From JAWKOK01 sp963765875 (lineage in GTDB: Bacteria; Chloroflexota; Anaerolineae; Caldilineales; Caldilineaceae): a stretch of DNA of 64,000 nucleotides. The notes below the pieces were generated by a model. That model made no database searches, was not told the origin of the DNA, and saw only the letters and a program-made list of their open reading frames with translations. The position numbers were made by a program, and so were the translations under genes. Shown piece by piece: positions 36,161 through 44,234 of this stretch (positions within the stretch are counted from its first letter, which is position 1; every line of letters starts with the position of its first letter). The DNA lies in assembly GCA_963765875.1 (NCBI GenBank), contig CAVXYK010000001.1:1-64000 (forward strand). The letters run 5' to 3'.

Positions 36161-38752
36161 CTAGCCGACGGCAGGCAGGGCATAGGCGTTAATGGGGACG
36201 CTTCGCTCTCGCAGCCCATCGTCGAATCGGATCAGCCATGCCGGCTTCCAGGCCAGCGCCACCAACTGAACGTCAACATCAGCACGGCGCGGTTTCAGTT
36301 CGACGGTGCTCAGGTCGTCCAGCAGATCATCGTACTTCGCCTTCAGATCGTCGATCTTCGCTTGGAGATCCTCTTCCAACTCTGCAATGTCCTCGTTGTA
36401 ATCTGCGATCTGTTCCTCAGATTCCTGAATGTCCAGGTTGGCCTTGGTTGTCATGCGTCGTTTGGTCATGGCACGGCTGAACATGGTGCTGGTACGCCGG
36501 CGACCCACGAAGTAGCTCAGAACACTTTCGCCGATGCCGGTCGCCTCTTCCAAACGGCGTGCGTTTAGCTCGGCACGGTCTTCCTCCAACTCACGTTCTT
36601 CCTTCGTCCGTTTGTCCTCGATCCGCTCCCTGGCCGTTTCGATCTTGTCGCTGATCTTGTCGATCTCTGCGTCACGCATCTCTCTCGCCGCCTGTTGCAA
36701 TCTGCTCTGAAATGATCGTTCGCTTTCACCCGGTTCCTGGAACAGATCCAGCGTTTCATGGACCTTGATCGGGAAGCGACTGTTGTAGTAAAGCCAGTCG
36801 GACAGCTCCTTCTGGGCGCTCTTCAGTTCTCGTATGCTGTTGATCGAATCCGGAATCGACGCGAAGAACGGTCCCCGCTCATCATCGAAGGACTCGGGCG
36901 CGTTCTCCAGCGAGCGCATGTGAACCGAGATTGGCTCGGCCTCGCTCCAGTCGATGCCGCCCGGGCCTGTGGCTGCGTCGACCAGTAGTCTGCGCTCGGT
37001 TGCCTTCTCGATGCGGCGCTTGTTATCCACGAACCGCACATCGGCAAATCCCGCAAGCGCCGGCTCATAGGTCAGCTGGACGCTGATAACCTGCGCTACT
37101 TTTGCGCCCTGGTCTTCCAGAATCTTCAGTGCCTCGTTGTCTGAGACTTCAATGGGTAGGAAGACTTGTTCGAGCTTGGGATCAAGTGAGGGCACAGAAG
37201 CGGAGAAGCCTTCCGGCGTGGCAACAACGTCCGTCTGAGATGCGGCAGGAGCGGAACTTGCTGCCGCTGCTGTCGCTGTCGGTTGCGCTTGGGCGGTTGC
37301 CGTGGGAACGGCGTTGACGGTCGGATCCGCCGGCGCGGGCATACGATCGGCCATAAGTTGGCGCACTTGGGGCCGCGTCATGGGCCCGCGCAGGTAGCTC
37401 TGGGCCCAACGCGTGTGCATGACGACTGGTCCGTCCGCATGGACGTTGTGCAGAAGAAAGACCCGGCTGTCCAGACGACTGATCAATTCGTCGTAGTCGA
37501 TTTTTGAATCGCTGCCGGCCTCGGCAATGGCTCCCTTCAGTCCCGAGAGAACCCGGTCCTTGTCGCGTTCGGCCTGTAGCTTGCCGATCATCCAGGTGCC
37601 GGCGTTGGTCAACCCCTTGTAGTCAAGGTCGACCGGATTCTGGGTCACCAGCACGACGCCGACGCCAAAGGCGCGGGCTTGCTTCATCATCGTGAGCAGC
37701 GGGCGCTTAGAAGGCGGCTCGGCTGTGGGCGGGAAAAAGCCGAAGATCTCGTCGAAGTAGAGCAATGAACGCAGGCTTGTGGTGCCGCTCTGACGCCGCA
37801 TCCAGGTCACCAGGCTCTCAAGTAGTAGTGTGACGAAGAACATACGCTCACTATCTGAAAGGTGAGCGATGTAGAAGATGCTGTGACGCGGCTTGCCTTC
37901 GGCAGTGAAGTAGAGCTGATCGATATCGAGTGGCTCGCCGATCAGCCAGCTCTGGAAGGTGGGTGAGGCCATCAGATTGTTGAAGGCCATGGCCATCTCA
38001 AAGCGATCTTTTTCCGGGAAGAAGGTATCGACATCGAAGACGCCGACCTGGCGAACCGGTGGGGTCTGAATGGCCATGATCAGCTTGGCCAGGTCCAGAT
38101 CCTCGTTCTGCTTCCAGTAGAATTCAAAGATGTTTGCCAGCAGGATGGCCTCGCGGCTGCGAATTGGGTCGGCCTTGCTGTCTATCAGCCCGAGCAGAGC
38201 AGCGGCGGTGCCCGCAATGCGCTCGCGAATGGCCTCTGCCTCGGTCGCAAAATCAAGACCGGGCGCGGCCAAGCTGCCCAGGATGCTGATCGGCACACCG
38301 GCGTCGGAACCGGGTGTGAAGATGGTCAAGTCGACGGTGTCGAGCAGCGTCTGAATCCGTTTAGATTCAATGCCTGAACCGGCCAGACCATTTCGCCAGA
38401 GATCGGCGGTGGACTCGGCGAACTCCTCGACAGTCTTGCCCTTGCGTCGTGCGTCGTCACTATTGATCCAGGGCGCGAAGTCTTCCGGCTGTAGCTCGGG
38501 GAATTGCAGCAACAAGTTTGTGATATCGCCTTTGGGATCGATAAGGATGGCGGGAACTCGGTCCAGCGCGGCCTCTTCCAGCAGATCGATGCAGAGACCG
38601 GTCTTGCCGCTGCCCGTCATGCCAACGCAGACGGCGTGGGTGGTCAGATCTCGCGCGTCATAGTTGACCGGCTCGTCTGTGATCTCGCCGGCATCCAGAT
38701 CATAGACGGAACCCAAATAGAATGAACCAAGACGTTCGGGTGGGGCTTGCAT
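36161..38752 (-). CDS. HerA-like P-loop ATPase (DUF87 type)
   Basis: 863 residues from ATG 38752 (SD GAGGAG). YLGSVYDLDAG opening, Walker A GMTGSGKT (44-51), VPAILIDPKGDITNLLL, Walker B LLYFDEIFGFFPP (about 340), sensor-like VVLVTQNPVDLDYKGLTNAGTWMIG, and Arg finger region LHNVHADGPVVMHTRWAQSYLRGPMT. Then an Ala/Pro/Thr linker (about 470-505), a beta domain and a long coiled coil (about 650-800, rich in Glu/Arg). The ATPase half resembles HerA/VirB4 translocases; the coiled-coil tail is a large addition. It could be a DNA translocase or a membrane-remodelling machine; no NurA nuclease is adjacent. Intact. Confidence 0.82.
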   Translation of the reverse strand: MQAPPERLGSFYLGSVYDLDAGEITDEPVNYDARDLTTHAVCVGMTGSGKTGLCIDLLEEAALDRVPAILIDPKGDITNLLLQFPELQPEDFAPWINSDDARRKGKTVEEFAESTADLWRNGLAGSGIESKRIQTLLDTVDLTIFTPGSDAGVPISILGSLAAPGLDFATEAEAIRERIAGTAAALLGLIDSKADPIRSREAILLANIFEFYWKQNEDLDLAKLIMAIQTPPVRQVGVFDVDTFFPEKDRFEMAMAFNNLMASPTFQSWLIGEPLDIDQLYFTAEGKPRHSIFYIAHLSDSERMFFVTLLLESLVTWMRRQSGTTSLRSLLYFDEIFGFFPPTAEPPSKRPLLTMMKQARAFGVGVVLVTQNPVDLDYKGLTNAGTWMIGKLQAERDKDRVLSGLKGAIAEAGSDSKIDYDELISRLDSRVFLLHNVHADGPVVMHTRWAQSYLRGPMTRPQVRQLMADRMPAPADPTVNAVPTATAQAQPTATAAAASSAPAASQTDVVATPEGFSASVPSLDPKLEQVFLPIEVSDNEALKILEDQGAKVAQVISVQLTYEPALAGFADVRFVDNKRRIEKATERRLLVDAATGPGGIDWSEAEPISVHMRSLENAPESFDDERGPFFASIPDSINSIRELKSAQKELSDWLYYNSRFPIKVHETLDLFQEPGESERSFQSRLQQAAREMRDAEIDKISDKIETARERIEDKRTKEERELEEDRAELNARRLEEATGIGESVLSYFVGRRRTSTMFSRAMTKRRMTTKANLDIQESEEQIADYNEDIAELEEDLQAKIDDLKAKYDDLLDDLSTVELKPRRADVDVQLVALAWKPAWLIRFDDGLRERSVPINAYALPAVG

Positions 38753-38774
38753 GGCATCTCCTCGCAAGTTGGGG

Positions 38775-39914
38775 CTATCTTATCTGTTGTCGTACTTCGC
38801 TGTTCGAAACAAGTCTGCGTGACTGGATGAGCCGGCGTTTGGCCAGTTGGTCCGGCAATCCCAGCAGGCCGGCAAGCTGACCGTATAGACGGTTGCGGGC
38901 GGCTTCGCCCCGGAAGTTGCGCAATGCATCCACGGCGATGGCAACCTGTGCGCCGATCATTTTCGACAGATTCTCACGCAACAGGGCGTCCGGCATGTTC
39001 TTTGCCAGCATCCAGATGGTGTTGCGTCCGACGTAGTAGCTTGAGAGCGTGTCACCGCCGCTTGCGCTCAGGTGGTGATAGACGCGGGCGTTGGGGGCCA
39101 ACACGGTCTGCCAACCCATCAACCTGGCGCGGAAGCCTAGATCGACATCCTCAAGATACATCCAGAAGTCTTCGTCGAAGCCGTCCAGCGCTTGCCAGAC
39201 ATCGCGACGATAGGCCGTCGCCCCGCCGCAGCCGCTGAATACGTCGGTCTGCTCATCGAACTGGCCCTGGTCCACTTCCCAGACGCCGCGATTCCGCGGC
39301 AGTCCATCCATCCCCAGCATATCGCCTGTCGTATGGAGTCGTTGGCGCTCATCGAAGAGCAGTATTTTACTGGTGATGGCGGCGGCTTTGGGGTTGGTGC
39401 AGAAGCCCAGCGCAAGCTCGGTCAGCCAGGTCGGTTCCGGCTCGGTATCGTTGTTGAGCAGCACGACAATGCGACCGTCCGAGGCGTCGACTGCCGTGTT
39501 GCAGCTGGCCACAAAGCCGATATTGCGGCGATTGACAATCAGGCGTACATTCGGGTAGTCACGTTCGATTAGCGTGACTGAATCGTCGGTGCTTGCGTCG
39601 TCGATGACGATGGTTTCGAAGTCGGTAAAGGTCTGCTTGGCCAGCGCATCCAATACGCCTGGGAGAAAGCGCTGGCCGTTGTAGGTGGGGATGATCACCG
39701 ACATCAAGGGAATTACGGCTTGCTGCAATTCAGGGAACGTCTGTTCCGGGCGCGCCACGAAGTCATCGGCTGCCGGGCGGAAGTTGTCGATGTTGAGCGC
39801 GATCTGGTGACGCATGACCACGCGATTGTCGTCGCGCAGTGCGCTGTAGGTTTCGTCGGCTGCCACAGGATTGGGCCGGCCATTGAATGCTGATTTCTTC
39901 GTTTTTTTTGCCAT
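38775..39914 (-). CDS. family 2 glycosyltransferase (rhamnosyltransferase-like)
   Basis: 379 residues, ATG 39914. GT-A motifs: MSVIIPTYNGQRFLPGVLDAL at residue 72, TIVIDDASTDDS, VNRRNIGFVASCNTAVDASDGRIVVLLNNDTEP (Asp-x-Asp equivalent NND), YRRDVWQALDGFDEDFWMYLEDVDLGFRARL (catalytic ED) and VYHHLSASGG. This set is typical of dTDP-rhamnosyl transferases for cell-surface glycans. The 130 bases upstream lead to the dTDP-4-dehydrorhamnose reductase gene on the same strand, which fits a rhamnose donor. Confidence 0.87.
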   Translation of the reverse strand: MAKKTKKSAFNGRPNPVAADETYSALRDDNRVVMRHQIALNIDNFRPAADDFVARPEQTFPELQQAVIPLMSVIIPTYNGQRFLPGVLDALAKQTFTDFETIVIDDASTDDSVTLIERDYPNVRLIVNRRNIGFVASCNTAVDASDGRIVVLLNNDTEPEPTWLTELALGFCTNPKAAAITSKILLFDERQRLHTTGDMLGMDGLPRNRGVWEVDQGQFDEQTDVFSGCGGATAYRRDVWQALDGFDEDFWMYLEDVDLGFRARLMGWQTVLAPNARVYHHLSASGGDTLSSYYVGRNTIWMLAKNMPDALLRENLSKMIGAQVAIAVDALRNFRGEAARNRLYGQLAGLLGLPDQLAKRRLIQSRRLVSNSEVRQQIR

Positions 39915-40046
39915 TTATCTGAACCGTTTGCCTGACCTATTTATCTGAACTGTCTTACACGGTGGGCGCCCACAAGGGGCGCGCCCTACACGGGATGTGA
40001 TGATTTTGGAACTACCATTGAACACAATGCCTGATCGCGGACGTTA

Positions 40047-40913
40047 TTATTGTCTCTTCCCGGCGTCCATCGCGTCCTGCGCAGCGACGTAGGCGGCGAG
40101 CGCTTCTTGCCAGGGGCGTTGCCGGACGCCCAGGGCGGCTGCCGCCTGATTGACCACCACTGCATGCAGCGGCGGTTGGCTGGCTCGCTCCCATTCATCG
40201 GCGCGAATGGGGGTCAACGGAACTTCGCATGCCGACTGCCGGAGCACCTCAGCCGCAAAGTTGAAGCGTGAAGTATACCCTTCATTGACCAGATGGTAGA
40301 TACCGGGCAGATCGTGTTCGACGAGTTTGGCGATTCCCGCCGCGGCATCGGGTGCGTAGGTCGGGTTGCCGATCTCATCGTCGACCACGCGTAGCTGTCC
40401 GTGGCGTTTGGCCGCTGCCACGATTTTGGACGGGAAATTGCTGCCGCCCGGACCGAACATCCAGGCCACGCGCACGACCATCGATCGACGCCAGGTTGTG
40501 CGCACGGCGGTCTCACCGGCCAATTTGCTGCGGGCATAGACGCCTGACGGACTCGGCTGATCATATTCGAAATAGAATCGACCCGGCGCGCCTGGAAAGA
40601 CTTCGTTGGTGCTGATCTGCACCATCAACGCGTCACAACGAGCACAGCCCGCGGCCAAGTAGTGGGAACCCAGCGAATTGACTGCAAAGACCAACTCGGG
40701 ATTCTCCTCGGCAGCGTCGACATTGGTCCAGGCCGCCGCGTTGATAACGACATCGGGCGCCAGATCGGCCACCTGATCGACGGTCTCGGGCTTGGTGATG
40801 TCAAAGTCAGGCAGATCACCGAGTGTCACCCGGGTGTCAGGCCGGCCACCGAATACGTCTTGAAGTGCGGTGCCGAGCTGTCCTTCGGCTCCCAAAATAA
40901 GAACATGTGTCAT
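40047..40913 (-). CDS. rfbD: dTDP-4-dehydrorhamnose reductase
   Basis: 288 residues from the ATG at 40913 (another ATG four codons earlier). Short-chain dehydrogenase fold: VLILGAEGQLG (GxxGxxG NAD(P) site), PDVVINAAAWTNVDAAE, VQISTNEVFPG, and catalytic Tyr-x-x-x-Lys in GVYARSKLAGE. Then VVRVAWMFGPGGSNFPSKIV and a C-terminal GIYHLVNEGYTSRFNFA. It makes dTDP-L-rhamnose, the last step of that pathway. RmlA/B/C are not in the window. Followed on the same strand by the rhamnosyltransferase-like GT2. Confidence 0.9.
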   Translation of the reverse strand: MTHVLILGAEGQLGTALQDVFGGRPDTRVTLGDLPDFDITKPETVDQVADLAPDVVINAAAWTNVDAAEENPELVFAVNSLGSHYLAAGCARCDALMVQISTNEVFPGAPGRFYFEYDQPSPSGVYARSKLAGETAVRTTWRRSMVVRVAWMFGPGGSNFPSKIVAAAKRHGQLRVVDDEIGNPTYAPDAAAGIAKLVEHDLPGIYHLVNEGYTSRFNFAAEVLRQSACEVPLTPIRADEWERASQPPLHAVVVNQAAAALGVRQRPWQEALAAYVAAQDAMDAGKRQ

Positions 40914-41002
40914 AGCGTATTGCACTCATCTTCCGTGATGATCTGATCGTCTGACTGAGATTATCTGTTCTCTGCGGATCGAGCCGAAAATTAGTCACAG
41001 AT

Positions 41003-41149
41003 GACTCTACTGCAAAAACGGGAATTTGCCACAGATAGCCACAGATGAAGAGCAGATTTTCGCAGATGATTGCCAGGTGTCCAGAGTAATCCCGGTATCA
41101 TCTGTGTCTTGTCCTTTTTTATCTGTGTAAATCTGTGGCAAAAAAACTC
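41003..41149. repeat. MITE-like element, copy B
   Basis: Begins TGACTCTACTGCAAAAACGG, then AATTTGCCACAGATAGCCACAGAT, core GCCAGGTGTCC.AGTAATCCCGGTA, and ends CTTTTTTATCTGTGTAAATCTGTGGCAAAAA. It is the inverse orientation of copy A (7042-7206) and closely parallel to copy C (42140-42281). Between rfbD and pcm. Confidence 0.7.
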
Positions 41150-41162
41150 TCTCCGCGATCGC

Positions 41163-41837
41163 CTACGGAAACTCAATCCGCATGGCGGGATCGTCCAGCA
41201 GTGGCGTCAACATCGGCACGAAGCGAACCGCGCCCATGGCTTCCCTTCGCATGGCGCCATCGACCTTTCGCACCAGCCAGAGCATCTGTTCATCCGGCGA
41301 TTGCCCGATCGGAGCGACCAACCGCCCGCCTTCGGCGAGTTGCTCCCACAAAGGACGGGGTAAATGGGCCGGTGCTGCCGTCAGAATGATGGCGTCGAAC
41401 GGCGCCTGTGACGGCCAGCCTATCGCGCCGTCGCCGACTCGCAGATGCGGATCGTATCCCAATCGGCTCAAAACAGCGGCTGCCTGGACTGATAACCGCG
41501 CATGGCGTTCAATACTGTAGATGGACTCGCCGGGTATCGCCAGGCCGGCGGCTTCGTCGGTCGTGAGCTCGGCCAGAATGGCCGTCTGATAACCGGAGCC
41601 TGTGCCGATCTCAAGCACGCTGTCGCCAGGTTTCAGGCGCAGCGCCTGCGTCATCAACGCCACCACAAAGGGCTGACTGATGGTCTGGCCTTGACCAATC
41701 GGCATGGCTGAATCGCAATGCGACCATTCACGAACATCTTCCGGCATGAAGGCCGCACGTGGCACACGGGCAACTGCGGCGCGCACATGACCGTCTGTGA
41801 TTTCGGGCCACTCGTTTTCCCATGGAAAATCGCTCAT
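41163..41837 (-). CDS. pcm: protein-L-isoaspartate O-methyltransferase
   Basis: 224 residues, ATG 41837. PCMT motifs: RVPRAAFMPEDVREWSHCD, AMPIGQGQTISQPFVVALMTQAL, SAM site LEIGTGSGYQTAILAEL, YSIERHARLSVQAAAVLSRLGY, DAIILTAAPAHLPRPLWEQLAEGGRLVAPIG. It methylates isoaspartyl residues in aged proteins to start repair. Intact, single gene between two repeats. Confidence 0.93.
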   Translation of the reverse strand: MSDFPWENEWPEITDGHVRAAVARVPRAAFMPEDVREWSHCDSAMPIGQGQTISQPFVVALMTQALRLKPGDSVLEIGTGSGYQTAILAELTTDEAAGLAIPGESIYSIERHARLSVQAAAVLSRLGYDPHLRVGDGAIGWPSQAPFDAIILTAAPAHLPRPLWEQLAEGGRLVAPIGQSPDEQMLWLVRKVDGAMRREAMGAVRFVPMLTPLLDDPAMRIEFP

Positions 41838-41906
41838 GAGTGGGATTGTTTGTCTCCGATATGCGACGAATCTACTGACTAAGTAGAAGCCTGCAAGTCG
41901 TTACAG

Positions 41907-41988
41907 AAAGTGCCGGGGACTTCCCGATGCTGAAACCTCAAAAACATGGTCAACTCACTCGCTTTTTTGCCTAAGTCCCCGGCACTTT
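41907..41988. repeat. REP-like hairpin AAAGTGCCGGGGACTT
   Basis: Perfect 16-bp arms: 41907-41922 and 41973-41988, with a 50-base loop. It lies upstream of pcm in a 550-base gene-free stretch (41838-42387). That stretch otherwise holds only a MITE-like copy at 42140 and unremarkable sequence. Related arms occur at 54731-54796 and, shorter, at 62481-62501. Such GTGCCGGGGAC palindromes resemble elements mobilised by REP-associated tyrosine (IS200-type) transposases; none is in the window. Confidence 0.7.
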
Positions 41989-42139
41989 TTCGCACAACCT
42001 AACAGATGCTTACTTAGCAGGCTGTCGGAGAGAGAAAGGATAGAACGCGGATCGAGTTAGCATCGCGCAAAAAAGCCGGAATCTTTTCTGCTCTATCCGC
42101 CGATATCCGCCAGTTCAGCGTCACCCTCGTTCCATTTGC

Positions 42140-42281
42140 TGACTCACCTGCAGAAACGGAAAATTGCCACAGATGGCCGCAGATAAGGAGCTGATTTTCA
42201 CAGATGTTACCCAGGTGTCCAACGCAATCCCGGTGCTATCTGTGTCTTACACTTTTTTATCTGTGTAAATCTGTGGCGAAA
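42140..42281. repeat. MITE-like element, copy C
   Basis: CTGACTCACCTGCAGAAACGG at the left, AAATTGCCACAGATGGCCGCAGAT, core CCAGGTGTCCAACGCAATCCCGGT, right end TTTTTTATCTGTGTAAATCTGTGGCGAAA. Same orientation and plan as copy B, about 80% alike by eye. It is the second repeat in the pcm/YheT gap. Confidence 0.68.
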
Positions 42282-42387
42282 GTAGTAGTCAATCCGCACC
42301 AATTCCCCTCACTGCTAGACGGTGCTGATTGTATCACAGAGGCCAACCATCGATGAAAGGAATGGCATGTGTAGACTGGCTAGAATG

Positions 42388-43431
42388 TTACTGTGATGGA
42401 ACGACCCGATTCTGTGTCAATTGTGCCAGCACCATCTCCGGCAATCGATGGCGCAAGGGCATGATATCAACGAAGCCGACATGCCCGCCAGAGGGGTGGA
42501 TTTGGACGTTGAGCTGCGGATTGGCTGGCAACGTGTAGAATTCGGCTGCGGGGATGATGGCATCGTTGGCGGCGGTCAGAATTGATGTCGGAACAGTAAT
42601 GTCCTCAAGCGTGTTGCCGGTCAGCGTGTAGGTCTTGAAGTATGTATCGGCGCTGTCGAACAGACCGGATTTGCGAATCAACCGGTCCGTGACTTCGTAG
42701 ATCGACGCATTCATGTCGATATCGGAGAAATCATAAAGCTCTGGAAAACGATCTTCCTTGGCGCGAATTGAACCGATCCAACGTTTCTTGAAGTAGTGTT
42801 GGTAGACCGGGTGGGCGTCCAGCTTCTTGGTGGACGACGATGGGTTGATGGCCGGGCTGATGGCAACCACGTGTTGCAGGTTGTGAAACGGCCGGCTACT
42901 GTGCCGGACGGCAAGACGCAGGGCAAAGTTGCCCCCCATGGAGGCGCCGACGATGAAGAAGGGCAGATCGCCGGCCATTTCGGCCACACGATGGGTGGCG
43001 GCAGCAACCTCGTCGATCAGCGATCCCAGAAAGATGCCCTTGTTGAGCCGGTAGGGATCGACATGGTATCCGGGGCCATGATCGCGGAGGTTTAGACGAA
43101 AGATGTCGTAGCCGGCATCAAGCAGCGTGCTGCTGACGACCAAGTTGTAATTGGAGTGGCTGCACCCTTCCCAGCCATGCAGTGTCATGACCAGCCCACG
43201 CTTCTCTACCGCGGTCGTTTGGCTGTAGTAGCCGAGAAGGCGTACATTCCTATTTGGGTCCATGCCGGTCATATCCGTGCCTGCATCCAGCAGAATCGGC
43301 TGTTCTTGACGCGTAAATCCGTTGATCTCTCTTGGCCGAAAGCGGGCCAGCGCCGTCTGAACTGCCGACGAACGTGCAGGCCGCTGCGGCACAAAGGGTC
43401 GATGCGGGCGAAAGCGAGTTGGGCTGATCAT
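42388..43431 (-). CDS. YheT-like alpha/beta hydrolase
   Basis: 347 residues from ATG 43431 (GGAGAT upstream). LVMTLHGWEGCSHSNYNLVVSSTLLDAGYDIFRLNLRDHG, nucleophile elbow VGASMGGNFALRLAV (Ser), Asp in ILTAANDAIIP and catalytic His in HPSGGHVGFVD. This is the pattern of the YheT/ABHD1-3 group. Family members are esterases or lipases of uncertain substrate. Stand-alone gene, divergent from the LMW phosphatase. Confidence 0.85.
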   Translation of the reverse strand: MISPTRFRPHRPFVPQRPARSSAVQTALARFRPREINGFTRQEQPILLDAGTDMTGMDPNRNVRLLGYYSQTTAVEKRGLVMTLHGWEGCSHSNYNLVVSSTLLDAGYDIFRLNLRDHGPGYHVDPYRLNKGIFLGSLIDEVAAATHRVAEMAGDLPFFIVGASMGGNFALRLAVRHSSRPFHNLQHVVAISPAINPSSSTKKLDAHPVYQHYFKKRWIGSIRAKEDRFPELYDFSDIDMNASIYEVTDRLIRKSGLFDSADTYFKTYTLTGNTLEDITVPTSILTAANDAIIPAAEFYTLPANPQLNVQIHPSGGHVGFVDIMPLRHRLPEMVLAQLTQNRVVPSQ

Positions 43432-43686
43432 GTTGACTGGATCTCCGTAAATCTCGAACAAAACGTGCCGGCGACGGCCTGGAGGATCTTTGCCTGGCCA
43501 GATCAGACATGGACCGTGTCACAGGCACGTGTCTCCCGTCCTGTCTCCCGTCCACAATGTGAATTACACCCCATTGTGACACGATGTTTTACACTTGCAA
43601 GTCTGATGCGCTACAATCAGCGCCTAAGAGCCCATCAAATGCAGCCAAAGCATATCGCTTGCGTCTACCAGGTATATCCGCACATC

Positions 43687-44204
43687 ATGTCCTCACAACT
43701 GTCTACTCAATTGCCCATCTCTGTGCTATTCGTCTGTCTCGGCAATATCTGTCGTTCGCCAATGGCAGAGGCAGTCTTTCGCCAGAAGGTGGACTCTGCC
43801 GGATCTGGCTTCGTATATCTCGGTTGACAGTGCAGGCACCGGTGACTGGCATGTGGGGGATCCGCCGCATCACGGCACACAGTCGATTCTGCGTGAACAC
43901 GGCATCGCCACCGATGGCCTGGTAGCCCGCCAGATAACACAGTCGGATTTATCCGGCTTTGACTATCATCGTCGTCATGGATGCGAGTAACCAGCACGAT
44001 GTTGAGGCGATGGTGAGTGACGGCACTTCGCACGGCAGGATCGTGCGCCTGCTGGACTATGCCGATCCTGAATTGACCGGCGGCGTTGCTGACGTGCCCG
44101 ATCCATATTTCACCGGTGGCTTTGATGCTGTCTATCGCATGGTGGACTCGGGTTGTCAGGGGCTGCTGGAGAACATATCGTCACATCATGATCTCATTGC
44201 CTAA
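43687..44204 (+). CDS. low-molecular-weight protein tyrosine phosphatase, two frame breaks
   Basis: From ATG 43687: ISVLFVCLGNICRSPMAEAVFRQKV, with the phosphatase loop C-L-G-N-I-C-R-S. The frame breaks near 43790 and goes on as SYISVDSAGTGDWHVGDPPHHGTQSILREHGI...ITQSDLSGFDY. It breaks again at 43971 (an extra C in TATCATCGTC), giving IVVMDASNQHDVEAM...VPDPYFTGGFDAVYRMVDSGCQGLL, with the catalytic Asp in DPYFTGG. Joined, it is a normal LMW-PTP of about 170 residues that dephosphorylates Tyr- or Arg-phosphate. It ends 30 bases before the DHH-CBS-CCA gene. Confidence 0.85.
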
Positions 44205-44234
44205 TGATCTCACTGCCTAAATCCGGTAAGCGCA

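Noticed and set aside
39961..39995. GGGCGCCCACAAGGGGCGCGCCC as a terminator
   Set aside because: A short imperfect GC palindrome with no T-run; not enough to call a function.
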